From the NCBI GenBank assembly GCA_001179505.1, contig CDMY01000576.1:17769-48636 (forward strand): a stretch of DNA of 30,868 bases, in the 5' to 3' direction. Both the position numbers and the translations under genes were made by a program. The notes under the pieces are model-generated. The model had not been told where the DNA came from, did no database searches, and saw nothing but the letters and a program-made list of their open reading frames with translations. Source of the DNA: Vitrella brassicaformis (Eukaryota; Sar; Vitrellaceae). Position 1 is the stretch's first letter. Every line of letters starts with the position of its first letter. Shown in pieces: positions 20,258 through 30,868 of the stretch.

Positions 20258-21942
20258 CTATCGTGGCAGCTGACTCAGCCCCTCGTTGCTGCTGGCCAGT
20301 CGAGCCGGGCTGGACGAGGCCGCAGCAGCTGCTGGCACACCTATGGCAGCTCCACCACCAACACCGAGATCCCCACCAGCACTGCTGACGCCCCCTCCAA
20401 GACGGGGCGGTTGCGGTGGGCGATGCGCATGGCCGCTCAGCGTCGGACCAGTCGATGGAAGGACACCAACACCAGCAGCAGCGGCACCAGCAGCAGCAGC
20501 AGCAGCTCGAGCGGGAGGCGACAAGGCAGCGGCATTGGCATTGGCCCGCGGCGAGGGAGGGTCATTGGTGAGGTCGGTGCTCACGACGGGATTGCCTGGG
20601 GGCTGCTGGGGGTGTGGATGGCCTTGGCTTGGGGATCGCGGCACAGCCCAGCCGTTGGTGTGTCTGGGCGAGGCAGGTGGCGGCCAGCCTTGCGCGGCGA
20701 CCATGCCATTGTGGGCATACCAGCCAGCCACAGTGGACGGCAGCCGACGTTTCAGCGGCGGGATGGCGATGGCCTCCTGCACCCGGGAAGGGCTGACGCG
20801 CGCCAGTTCCGCCGCCTCCACCTGGCTCAACGGCGTGTGCAGAAAACGGCTGTCGATGTGGTTGTAATACCTTCATCACACACACACACACACACACACA
20901 AACTGGTGTGTGTCCCCTCCCTCCCTCCCTCCCTCTCTGTGTGCCCACATACCAGTCTCTGACGATGGTTGGGCTCTTTTTGCCGCGTCTGCCGACGCCC
21001 GTGAGGGCCTCGAAGCGTGTGACCATCTCGGCAACGTACTGCCAGTCGATCTCATAGAAGTCCGGCGGCGGCCAGCGCATATAGACCCTGAGTGACCAAA
21101 CCAGCGAACCAATCGATGGATTGAACACACGCACACACACACGCACACACGCACACACACACACACACGCACACACGTACCACTCGGTGGTATCGGACGG
21201 AAGGCTGGGGTCATCCTCTCTCCGCAGCGCCCGCAGGTATCGCACCAGCAGCTTAACAAAGAGGTCCGAGGAGCAAGTGAACCGCTCCCCGACGGCCTTG
21301 GCGAGCTCCGCCTGAATGCCGTATTCCATGTCGTCGGGCTGTGCGCCGCGCCGCCCGATGCGCAGTGCGTTTGCCTGCGGGCATAGGCTGCTGAGCTCCT
21401 GCTGCAGGACGGCCGATGCGACCCAATTGGCCGTCTCGCCCGCCCGGCGCAGAGCTGTCATGAAGTCCATGTCGGCCGCTTCCCACGCCTGAACCAACGA
21501 AGGCAGCAGATGCGATACGGCCATTCGCACGTTTTCTCCCGCCGTCTGTGGTTTCATTCATTAATCTGTGAGTGCCTTACGGCAGTGACTGCGCGCCATA
21601 TGGTGTTCCAGTGCGCCCAGATGTTGGCTGGGACGTTCTCGCAATCGTGGTCGAAGTTGCGTACCATGGCCAGCGTGAGCACTGTACCCGAGGGCACCGC
21701 TCCGAAGGCCCTGCAGCAGACCGACACAGATGGAAAAATGATTCTGCAGGTTTGTCGGTGTCTTGGCTTGTTGGTTTGATGTGACCTGAGCATCTTGAAG
21801 AGGATCCAGTCGACGTCGCAGGTGCCCGTTGGGCCGACGTCAGTCTTCTGTTGCCGCTTCCTGCCGCCCATACCCACGCCCATACCCATGCCAGCCGTCT
21901 CATACTCATCTTCTGCACAACACACACGCACACAAACACACA

Positions 21943-21975
<33 letters not shown>

Positions 21976-24900
21976 GAGAATGGGCCTCACTATCCCTCCA
22001 TGCAGTTAGCCAGCCATTTCTGACCCTCCTGACGATCCTGCTCCAGCAGCGGGCCCTCTTCCTCAAGGTCGACGAACTCTTCATCCTCCTCCCGCCGACG
22101 CCGATGCGCGTAATGCCCCCGCCGCATACTCATGCCGTGGATACTCCGCACGCGGCTCTCGATGGTATCCATCTCCTCCTCCCCACTGTCCCTGCTCGAA
22201 GGCACCATGCTGCCCGGGTCCACATCGTCGGGGTTCTGCCGGGGGCGCCGGCGACGCGCTGACCGCTCCAGAGGGGTAGGGGCCTCATCTTGCTCGGGAT
22301 GGGGAACCAGCAGCCGGGCGGCCTGGTAGAGGAAGTCTGGCGATGTGGGATCTGACAGAGAAACAGCCAGACAGACAGACAGACAGGCAGACATCCAGAC
22401 AGGCTGGTCTTTCGGGCATTGTTTGCTGGGTGGTGATTACCGAGTCCTTTGAGAGCCTCGTTTTGCCCGAGGAGGTCAGCGTCGCCGTCCTTGTCTGATC
22501 CGACGAAGGTTGCGGTGGAGAAGGTGGTGACGCCGCCTTCGCTGAGCTGAACCCTGGCCTTGTGGGCGTAGGTCTGCAAGATGGCGTCAATCGACGACCG
22601 CTCGAATGCCGCTGCCTCCTCGCTCGTCGTCTCGTCAGCTGAAGGCAGGTGCACCCAAGGAAAGACAGAGAGAGAAAGTGGCGAATCTTGTGTGTGTGTG
22701 TGTGTGTGCGTGTGTGTGTACGTTTGAATGCGGCGAATATGCCTTTGGTGAGGAGCTCTTCCTCCTGCTTTTTGTCGAGCTTGGTGGCCTGCTGACCTGA
22801 CCCGCCCATCAACACCTACACACACACATACACACACACCTCTTCGCACACGCACACACCCCCGACATACACGCATTTAAAGCTGACTGACCTTCTCGAG
22901 CCCAAGTTTCTTCCCTGCAATGTCGAAGAGCAGGTGCTGCTCGTAGGTCTGCTTCATGACGAGCTGGTAGACCTGTACCTCCTCAGTCTGGCCGATGCGG
23001 TGGCACCTGCTCTGCGCCTGGAGGTCATGCTGGGGATTGAAGTCGCTGTCGTAGTGCACCACGGCCGTAGCGGCCGTGAGGTTGATGCCCACACCGCCCG
23101 AACGAGTGGTCGATAGGAAGATGAATCGCTCGGGGTCGCTGTTGAACCTGGTTGACAGACACACAGGCACACAGGCATCTGAGTTCCTCGTCTCTTGAGT
23201 GTACCTTTCCTAACTGGTGTCCGCACCTGTCGATGGCGAGCTGTCTTTCCTCCCCCTTGGTCTGTCCATCGACTCGCTCCCACAGCCACCCACACAGCTC
23301 GATGTAGTCCTCCAGGCGGTCCAACGTCTGTGTGAACTGCGAGAAGAGGAGCACTTTCCTGTTCTCCTGTTTGAGCTTGTGCAGGAGCTTGTCGAGGAAC
23401 ACCAGCTTCCCCGACACCTGGCGGTGCAAACGGCGCAGGTACGCCGCATCGCTCTCGCCAGCTGCACCCACCCCACACAGAGAGGAGAGGATATCAGTCT
23501 GTGGTGTGCCTGTCGGTAGTGTGGTCTGTCTGTCTGTTGGCACATTCCCTGACTGACCTTCCTGCTTGGCCTGCTCTCCGAGCTTTCCGTCCTTGAGCAG
23601 CTCGAACAGATTCTGCACCAAGTAGGGATGGTTGCAGACCTTCCGAAGCTGCATCAATGAATGACATGAGAGCACCACACACACGACAGCAGTGCCAGCT
23701 GGTGTGGTGTTTTCCCCGCACACACACGAGCTTACCGCCATGGGAACGTTCTTCAGGGCGTACCAGCGCCATCCACCTTGCTGTTCTGTCAGGACTCCCT
23801 TGCCGTAGACGAGGGCGTAGCAGCGCTTCTGCAGCAGGGTGAGGGGGATCTGCACGATCTGCACCTCCTTGGGCGGCAGATCCTTCAGCACACCCGTCTT
23901 CTCCCTATACACCCACACAGAAAGGTGAGAACGTGCGTGTGGGTGGGGTGCGTCATCAGGGTGGCCCACCTTCTCAGGTAGTACGGCACCATGAGCTCTC
24001 TCAGCCTGTCCACACGGTCACTGCAGGCAGACAGACAGACAGACAGGCCACACAACGCAGAGAATGCCGGCTGCACTGCGCGCGTGTGTTGTCCGTACGT
24101 GTGTTCCTCCAGCTCGCCAAACTCCGCCAAGAAACGGGACTGCGACCTGTGCACACACACACACACGCACGCGCATGTGGAAAGACATACACACACGGGT
24201 GAGTCCCTTTCCTTCCATGTGGCTGCCTGCTGGCTTCCCAGCCATGCATATGCATGCAGCAGGTGCGGAGCGTGCGCACACACCATATGTTGTCGTCTTT
24301 GGGTGTGTCTTGGCGGGCTCCCTTGCCAGACGGCTCCTCCTTGTATGGGAAGCGTGGCGGGTCGGCCAGGTGCAAAAAGGGGAAGATCTCGGCGGGGCGG
24401 TTCTGCACCAGAGTGCCTGAAGGAATGAACAAAAAGAGAGAGAAAAGGCAACGGACGGGCAGTGGTGTGAAGGAAGGCGTGATATGAGTGAGTGGTCCCC
24501 GTCGGTCCGTCCCCCACCCCTAACGACCGGTGAGCATGATGAACATGTCGGCTTTGACCCGCTCGACGATAGTCATGAACACCTGAGTCTCCGCCCCGCT
24601 CTACAGACGGCACGCACACACCACACAGCACCCAACACACACATGGATGGATCGATGGATGGCGGCCCTACTGCTCACCCTGAGGCGCTGCACCTCATCC
24701 AGGATGACCGCCGTCCACTTCCAGCTGCCCCCATCACGTTGGCACATGCTCGCGAACTCGGCCATGGCGAGCATCTCGTAACTGCACAGCACCACGTCGG
24801 GCTTCATCACCTTGACTCGCCACTTGTCGGCCGCAGCAGCGGCAGCATGCACATTGGGGACCGTCTGGCCCGTCTGGGCGTCCATCCACCGAATCTCGTG

Positions 24901-27604
24901 GCTCATGATGAGCTGACGGTCCTCAACGCCCCCTGCACGCAACACACATGAATGGATGGATGGATGGATGGATGGGCGTACACAGAGGCATACCGAGGAA
25001 TGGCAGCACGTTAAGGTGGGGAGTCCACTGCTCAAACTCCCGCCGCCAATTCAGCAGGGTCGTCTTGGGCACCACACACAGCACATGCGGCCGTACTCCA
25101 CCCGAGGCCCCACTCGCCCGGTCCATGAGGTGCTCCGCCGTCACAATCGACTGGCAGCTCTTCCCCAGCCCCATCTCGTCACACAGGAGCGCGCCGCGGC
25201 TCTGCGAGTGGTTCCAGAGAATCCACTGGATGCCTTTTAGCTGGTGCGGCAGCAGCGACATGTACCGCGCTTCATCGACCGCAGTGGTCGCATCGCCATT
25301 GGTTTTGGAGGGGAGGTAGGTGCCGTCGGGCAGCACCTTGCGAGCCGCGAAATCCGTCCAGCTGGCGCTGACGCCATCGGTGACCTGGAGAGCCTTCGCT
25401 GCGTCACCATCAGTATCAGCAGCGGCAGCAGCGGCAGCAGCAGGAGGGTTCGAAGGTGATTGTGTCGGTGGCTGTGGGTCGGCTGCCCCCGCCGCCGCTG
25501 CGGCCTTGAGGGCCTCTTCGCGCATCTTGGCGAGCTGGTCAGGGGGCGGCGGTGTGAACGTTGGAAAGACAAACGACGCATTGGCCTCCTCAAACCTGAT
25601 GAATGAAGTAATCGGACGGACATACAGCGGTTGCCTTCGTGGTGCGCGCTTGTGTGTCTGCCGCCTGCCCACCCACCTCTGTATGGCGCGTCTGTCTTTG
25701 TGAGATGTGAGTGCGGTGGCATTCTCCCATGTCGAGTCCTTGTAGCCGCGCATGTGCCACTTGACCAGATACTGACGCTCGCCTGCCACAGAGGAGGGCG
25801 AAGACGACGGCGACGCTGACGTCGGGCTGCGGGTCCTCTGGTGGGCAAGAAGGGGAGGGAGGGAGGGAGGGAGGGAGGGAGACGACACAGGCGGCGAATA
25901 AGAGGGGGTGCATCAATGTGTCCCTGGGTGTGTGTCTGTGTGTGTGACTTACCATTCGGACAGCGACGATGCGGTCGACCTGTTGGTAGAGCTCGTGGGT
26001 GCCCCTCTCCATCGCTGCATGCGACACGGAATAGATGGATGGATGGATTGACGGCGGATCCATGTCATGTGTGTCTGTCTGTCTGCCCACCTGAGAGCCC
26101 GTATGGTCTGGCGATGTTGTTAGTGCGCCATCGGTTGAAGTAGCCCTTCCCCGCCACTACCAACACCTCCGCCTCAGTCATCCACCGCAGAGCTCTGCAA
26201 TGCAAGAGCCGAGCGCGTCTGATCGTTGCTCTCGTGTTCTACCTGCCGCCTATTCCTTACCGATACGACTCGCCCTTCATCTTGACGAGCAGTTTGACCT
26301 CGTCCGAGCCATCCTCCGCCCTGTCGTGCGCCAGGATGGCCTCGATGCGCCCACTGCCCTCCTCACCTTCATGCTCGTCATCCTGACACCCACCCAAAGA
26401 AGAGGTACAGATCGGCGTGCAACAAACCCCAGTCCCCATGTGTGTTGGTGTGCCTTCTCCTCACTCACCTCGTGCTCCGGTTCCGGCGGCTTCTTCTGTC
26501 TCTTCTTCTGTTTCTTCTTCTTGACGGCCTTCCTCTTGGGGCTGGTCGCGGCACCACTCGCCGCAGGCCGCAGGATAAGCAGCCGGTCCTCGTCCCCAGA
26601 CTCGTTGGAGGAAGACTCCGGGGACGACTGGGGCTGGTCGACGGCCATACCCACCGGTTCGTCGTCTTGCTGACCGCCATCCGCTTCAAACTCCTCCTGG
26701 CCCTCCTCCTCCGTGTTGCCGCCGTCCTCCTTGCTGCTGTCCTCCTTCGCTAGGCCTAGCTCCCTGCACAAATTGGAACCAACGGAGGAGCGAAAAGGGG
26801 CCATGCTCATGGTGGGTGTGTGTGTCTGTCTGTCTGTCTGTCTGTCTGTGGCATCCATCCATTGTCTTACGTGCATGTGGGGCACCACCAGTTTTCCTCC
26901 GGCACGGCGGTCAGCCTGGGCTCCACAGGGACGCATGGCGGATGGAAGCCGCTGTCGCATCCCTCACACAGCATGATGGTTGGCGGCTCCTTGTTGCTGC
27001 CGCACACGATGCACCCAATGTCGTCGAAGCGAACCTGCAGGGCGTCCCTTAGTGCCCTCTGCCGCTCCTGCACCTCCACCAAATTATCCTCGTCGTCGGC
27101 AGCATCGCTGAGAGGCTCCTGCCGATACGCCTCCGCGAATGGGACGTAGTTGGTGCCAGTGGACGGAAAGAGATCAAAGTTTCGCGCGTGCCCACTGACA
27201 GACAGACAGACAGTCAATCCATGCGATGCATGTTCGTGCGTGTATAGTGCAGCTGTGCGTACTAATTTCTGGATCTGAAGAAGTAGAGGTTGGCGTCCTG
27301 CTGCCTGGTCTCCGGCATGGGCGTCGCGAGGTCTTGATAGGTCTGCGGATCGTTCAAGTCCACAAGCTTGGCCGGCTCGGCAGCGACGCCATGCTGATCC
27401 TCGTCGTCGCCGGTACGTCGGGAACGGGCCCAGCACACCAGCTGAATGCCAACACGGCCCACAGCACAGCACAGCAGAGCAGAGGAAACCTCGGTGAGCG
27501 AGAGCGAGTCAAGCACAATGATTGATTGTCAGCGATTGTGTGCGGTGCTTCTGTACCAGTCGATGGGAACTGTTGTCTGTCGGCGGTGAGCCACCGCCAG
27601 GCAT
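20258..27604 (-). CDS. CHD-type chromatin remodeling ATPase (PHD, two chromodomains, SNF2 helicase)
   Basis: CHD enzymes use ATP to slide nucleosomes and read histone tails in the nucleus. Twenty-six exons give 1731 residues: 27604-27557, 27441-27263, 27194-26871, 26763-26469, 26382-26261, 26194-26091, 26014-25953, 25837-25677, 25595-24994, 24932-24679, 24600-24528, 24416-24284, 24146-24099, 24020-23970, 23904-23736, 23648-23558, 23461-23227, 23147-22892, 22815-22722, 22638-22441, 22351-22025, 21912-21786, 21710-21581, 21545-21181, 21087-20953, 20870-20258. The C4HC3 PHD finger is at 136-184 (C137, C140, C152, C155, H160, C163, C180, C183). The chromodomains lie at about 293-350 and 367-432 ([16 protein letters not shown]). 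The ATPase has DEMGLGKS at 571-578, DEVQ at 711-714, [12 protein letters not shown], and a C-lobe with [25 protein letters not shown] and HRIGQ at 1033-1037. The C-terminus has acidic and Ala/Pro-rich tails around a conserved-looking helical region. The start ([11 protein letters not shown]) is phase-compatible but not proven. Confidence 0.93.
25852..25880 (+). repeat. (GGGA)n tract in a CHD intron
   Basis: GGGA repeat inside intron 25952-25838 of the CHD gene. On the transcribed sense strand it reads TCCC and could serve as a pyrimidine tract near the acceptor. Confidence 0.85.
26824..26849 (+). repeat. (TGTC)n tract in a CHD intron
   Basis: Perfect TGTC repeat in intron 26870-26764. The same tetranucleotide recurs in other introns and gaps of the window. 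Confidence 0.9.
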
Positions 27605-28792
27605 CCTGAAACCGATGAGGGAGCACGAGAGGCTGAGACGATCGCTCCTGTGTGGGCCGAGTGGCCGCGGGTTTTGTGGGCGAGTGATTTAAGATCAGAC
27701 TCGGAGGCTCGAATTCATTGCTTGACGTTGGATGCGTCTTGCACGCGTCACACGCATGATTCAAACTCTCACGATGGTCAATCGCTCACTCACTCACGGC
27801 ATCCTGACATAAAAACCGACCGGTCCATCCATCGACAATCATTCCATCCATCCACTCACTCACTCACTGACTCACTGACTCACTGACTCACTGTCTTTCT
27901 TGACTGATTCACATGCACTGCACTGCTTCGATCGATCGATCGATCGATCGAGAAGCCCAACCATTTCAATGTATGTATCTACACACCACACGGTACGTAC
28001 ACGCACTTGAACACACGCAGCAATCCATCAACACACCAAGGCGTGACCTGACAGACAGGCAGGCAGGCAGGCATCACAGCCGCCTAGAAACTCTGTTGAC
28101 ACAGTGGGAGCAGTGGTCCCCTCATCCGTCAATCAAGAAAAATCGAAAGACAAGTAGCGAAGGAAAGCGGCAGGAAGTCAGCGAGAGGGAAAGATGGATG
28201 GATGGATACCGGTGACAGACATATCGGGCCAGCCAGAGGGAGAGAGAGAAGACACACTTGCGTTGGCTGGCTCCATGACGGAGAAAAATCACAAACGAGT
28301 GGGCTGAGCGTTATGTGGTGTGATATAGAGTATACATTTGCAGAGACAGACACGCAGAGAGACTAAACGCTAATTTGCCTAGGTACATTGGGCGGCCCCG
28401 ATCTGATCTGTGTTGCCGTGACAGAGAACTTGTGTATGCATATATCTACAAAATGCCGAGATGGTCATCATGATGAAACCCTCACAAGACAAGCGCTCTC
28501 GCTCTCGCTCTCTCTCGTTCGCTCGCTGCATTTGCCGACCACGCCAGAGCACAGCACAGATGGGACGGGGAGGGGTGGGTCAGGCTGGCTGGCTGCCCCG
28601 AGTAAGTCGAGCCGAGCAGGAGACAGAGAGAGAAAGTGGCGTCAGCTAGTGTGTGCCTATGTGTATCTACAAGATGAGACAGAAGAGAGACGAGATGGCG
28701 GGTTGCCTGCCCTCAGCTAGTCACCCCCTCTCCCCCTCTCGCCCCTCCCCCCCTCTCTGTCCCTCACAAGGGTAAGCCACCCATTCACTCAC
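27605..28792. other. Intergenic stretch with microsatellites upstream of the CHD gene
   Basis: This lies upstream of the CHD start and downstream of the Mpv17 gene, both on the minus strand. It contains a CACT/GACT run at 27852-27893, (ATCG)n at 27929-27951, (CAGG)n near 28059-28072 and a CTCTCG run near 28496-28520. Open frames here are repeat-derived. No gene or RNA gene was recognised. Confidence 0.5.
27929..27951 (+). repeat. (ATCG)n microsatellite
   Basis: About six perfect ATCG units. The repeat is self-complementary, so each strand can fold on itself. Confidence 0.9.
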
Positions 28793-30601
28793 TCACGTGA
28801 GGGTCAGCTCATTGCCCTCTCTCTTGCCCTCCCTGGCAGCGCCGGCATCCTCCCTCACCCCATGGTGCGTGTGGGTGTCCTTCCCGCCCTCCTGCCCCGC
28901 CGCCGCCGCCGCCACCGGCGGCCCACCTCGCCTGCCGCCCGCGATGACCGATGCGGGTGTGTCGCTCACGTCAACCACATCGCCAAACCCGCGAGTAAGC
29001 GGTGCTGCCGCTGGCTGCTGCTGCCGGCTGTCGGGCTGCTGTTCAGACGGCTGGGCGGGCGGTGGCTGCTGCTCCTCGTGTTCGTGTTCATGTGCAGCGG
29101 CTTCCTCCACCACCTCCTCGAGCAGTGTGTGGTTGGGGTCTTTCGGCGCATTGGCGATGCTGGAGAGGATGGCCGCATAGATAATCTCGATTGAGTCCAC
29201 CCTGACCACACAAGACGCAGACAGAGGGACTGGCGCGTTGGTGAATCTGGTCTGCCTATCTCCCTCACTGGTACTCACCAGAGTAGCCTGTGTCTGACGG
29301 GTACGATGGTGTAAGTCAGAATGCCGACGAGCGGCCAGAGCTTCAAGCCCGCCTTCAGCAGCGTCCACCACTTCTTGGCCTGCACCAGCAGCAGTCAACG
29401 CAAGACACGCCGCTTGACGTCTTGCCAAGCAACCAAGCGCTTTCCCACTGTTTGCTTACGTAGTCGTCCCACGCCTGCTTGAACGTCTTGCCGTTCATCG
29501 CCTCAAGCAACACGAAGTACACCGTGTTGTAGAACGGCACATACGCCAGCCTGTGCGGTGCGACCACCACACACACAGACCCAAGACACACACACCAATG
29601 AAGGCAATCGACACTCTCATTCATATGAGCCGTCTGTCATGCTCACTCACTGGTCGAACAGCAGCTTTACTGGCCATGGGAGCGGCCAATCGCCGTTCCA
29701 GTCGTAGTAGAAATGCGCCAGCGGCCCGAGGACCACAAATCCCAGCAACGTATTCCGCAGAATACGCCACCTGCACACACAGCACTCTACCTCATGGGTG
29801 CCCGAGACGCGGCGCATCCAATGCTTTCGGTTGTCCACCTGACCTGTCGACGAGCAGTGGGTCCCTCCCCGCGTCCGTGTTCTCGACCCACTGGGCGATC
29901 CAGTCACCGATAAAGTACGTGGCGCCAGTGAGGACGCTCTTGGTGAGGATCGGCTCTCTGGCCAGGGCGGCCTCGTATGCATTCCAGTTGGCCAGGGGGA
30001 GCCGATACAGCACCTCCTCGAAAGACCACCCTCTCCAGATGTCAGAGTCAACCGTCGAAAACTGATACACCATCGATCCACCATCCATCCATGTGTGTCT
30101 GCGCCTGTCTGTCTGGCTCATGCGTGTGTCGCACCGCACCCACCTGTAGGAAGATGTAGGCGGCGACCGCAGCGAGAACCGCGACGTTTTGCGTCTGGTG
30201 TTGCGATGATGCATCCGACACACACCAGATCGAAACAAACTTGTCTTCTTCCCCGTGTCTTTCCCACCCACCTGTGCAGTGCGCGTCTGTGCGAGGCTCG
30301 ACACGCCCTCGTCCATGGCACTCATAACCACCTTGGTCACGCTTTCCTTGACCGTCCTTACCACCGGACGTAGCTCCTCCTCAACAGCATGCTCCACCTC
30401 CTCTATTGTCGGAATGTGCGGCTCTTCGGCAGCAGGCTTGCGCGGCTCCTCCAGTGGCCCTTCCGACATGGCCATCGCTGGTTTGCTGCCCCGCCGCCGC
30501 CATAGCGTGTTTGTCCGCGTGAGTGGCTGCACGAGGCCTGGAGTGAAAGCAGAAGCTGTGCTGGCGCCATGGAGCAGCAGAACCAGGGGAAACAACGCCA
30601 T
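28793..30601 (-). CDS. Mpv17/PMP22-family membrane protein with bipartite-type presequence
   Basis: Mpv17 proteins are four-span membrane proteins of mitochondria, peroxisomes or plastids, thought to act as channels. There are seven exons and 439 residues: 30601-30272, 30194-30144, 30061-29844, 29770-29651, 29550-29460, 29379-29279, 29201-28793. Residues 1-18 form a hydrophobic signal (FPLVLLLHGASTASA) with a likely cut before Phe19 (ASAF-TPG), the pattern of signal-plus-transit peptides in algae with secondary plastids. Residues 111-127 give a possible span (VAVLAAVAAYIFLQ). The Mpv17 core runs from about 136 to 330: TGATYFIGDWIAQW, a segment with GPLAHFYYDW, FYNTVYFVLLEAMNGKT, WTLLKAGLKLWP and the signature VPVRHRLLWVDSIEIIYAAI. 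The tail of about 110 residues (Gln/Pro/Ala-rich, HEHEHEE) is unusual for the family. The family call is firm; plastid location is inferred. Confidence 0.92.
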
Positions 30602-30868
30602 TCTTCGGGCAGCTGCTAAGGAGTGCCTCTCGCCCGTCCAAGCCGTCCAAGCAGGAGTGCCTCACGACAAGTACCAAGCAGACGCCGTCGCAGATGGCGT
30701 CAGTACCTGCTGTAGTTAGTACTTCATGCCACAGCCCAGCACCAGATTGTCTTGCAGCAGCAGCGGTTTCAGGGAGCACCCTAGGTGGCCTGACGGCCAA
30801 GTCCCCTGTGGGTCTGTCCAACATGAAACAGGCACCCTAACATGCAACCCGGACACGAAACACGCAGC

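Noticed and set aside
27929-27951. Periodic repeats considered as a CRISPR array
   Set aside because: These are simple tetranucleotide microsatellites without spacers, in a eukaryotic nuclear genome.

Overview
The window is nuclear DNA of a GC-rich, intron-dense eukaryote. Nearly every gene is cut into short exons by 60-200 bp spliceosomal introns. Many introns carry (CA)n just after the donor and (GT)n just before the acceptor AG. This look, together with a 3R-MYB factor, a PHD/chromodomain CHD remodeler and an Mpv17 protein with a presequence of the bipartite plastid type, suggests an alveolate alga of the chromerid (Vitrella-like) kind. The organism is an inference; the eukaryotic, intron-rich nature is seen directly. 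All exon models were built by hand from GT-AG boundaries that keep the reading frame, and the exon lengths of each complete model sum to a multiple of three.

Layout. 1-1119 (+): 3' part of an Obg-family GTPase closest in motifs to GTPBP10. 2161-5977 (+): an unrecognised gene of about 21 very small, almost all phase-0 exons with internal duplications, ending in a ubiquitin-like segment. 7040-7540 (-): acyl-CoA-binding protein. 7767-8595 (+): a 188-residue orphan, divergent from it. 8966-13945 (+): a 1358-residue protein with a degenerate CK1/VRK-like kinase domain (pseudokinase) and a long C-terminal half with leucine-rich-like strands. 14467-14971 (-): a small protein with an N-myristoylation-type start. 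15312-18917 (+): a 942-residue three-repeat MYB protein. 20258-27604 (-): a 1731-residue CHD-type chromatin remodeler in 26 exons. 28793-30601 (-): a 439-residue Mpv17/PMP22-family membrane protein.

Two gene pairs are head-to-head with short shared upstream regions: ACBP/orphan (226 bp) and myristoylated protein/MYB (340 bp). The long gene-free stretches (1120-2160, 5978-7039, 18918-20257, 27605-28792) hold tetranucleotide and dinucleotide repeats but no convincing gene. The genes do not form one pathway. MYB and CHD are nuclear transcription/chromatin proteins, and the Obg protein and possibly the Mpv17 protein are organelle proteins. The most unusual features are the micro-exon gene at 2161-5977, a 45-bp element present three times in it, and the complementary CA/TG repeats at intron ends.
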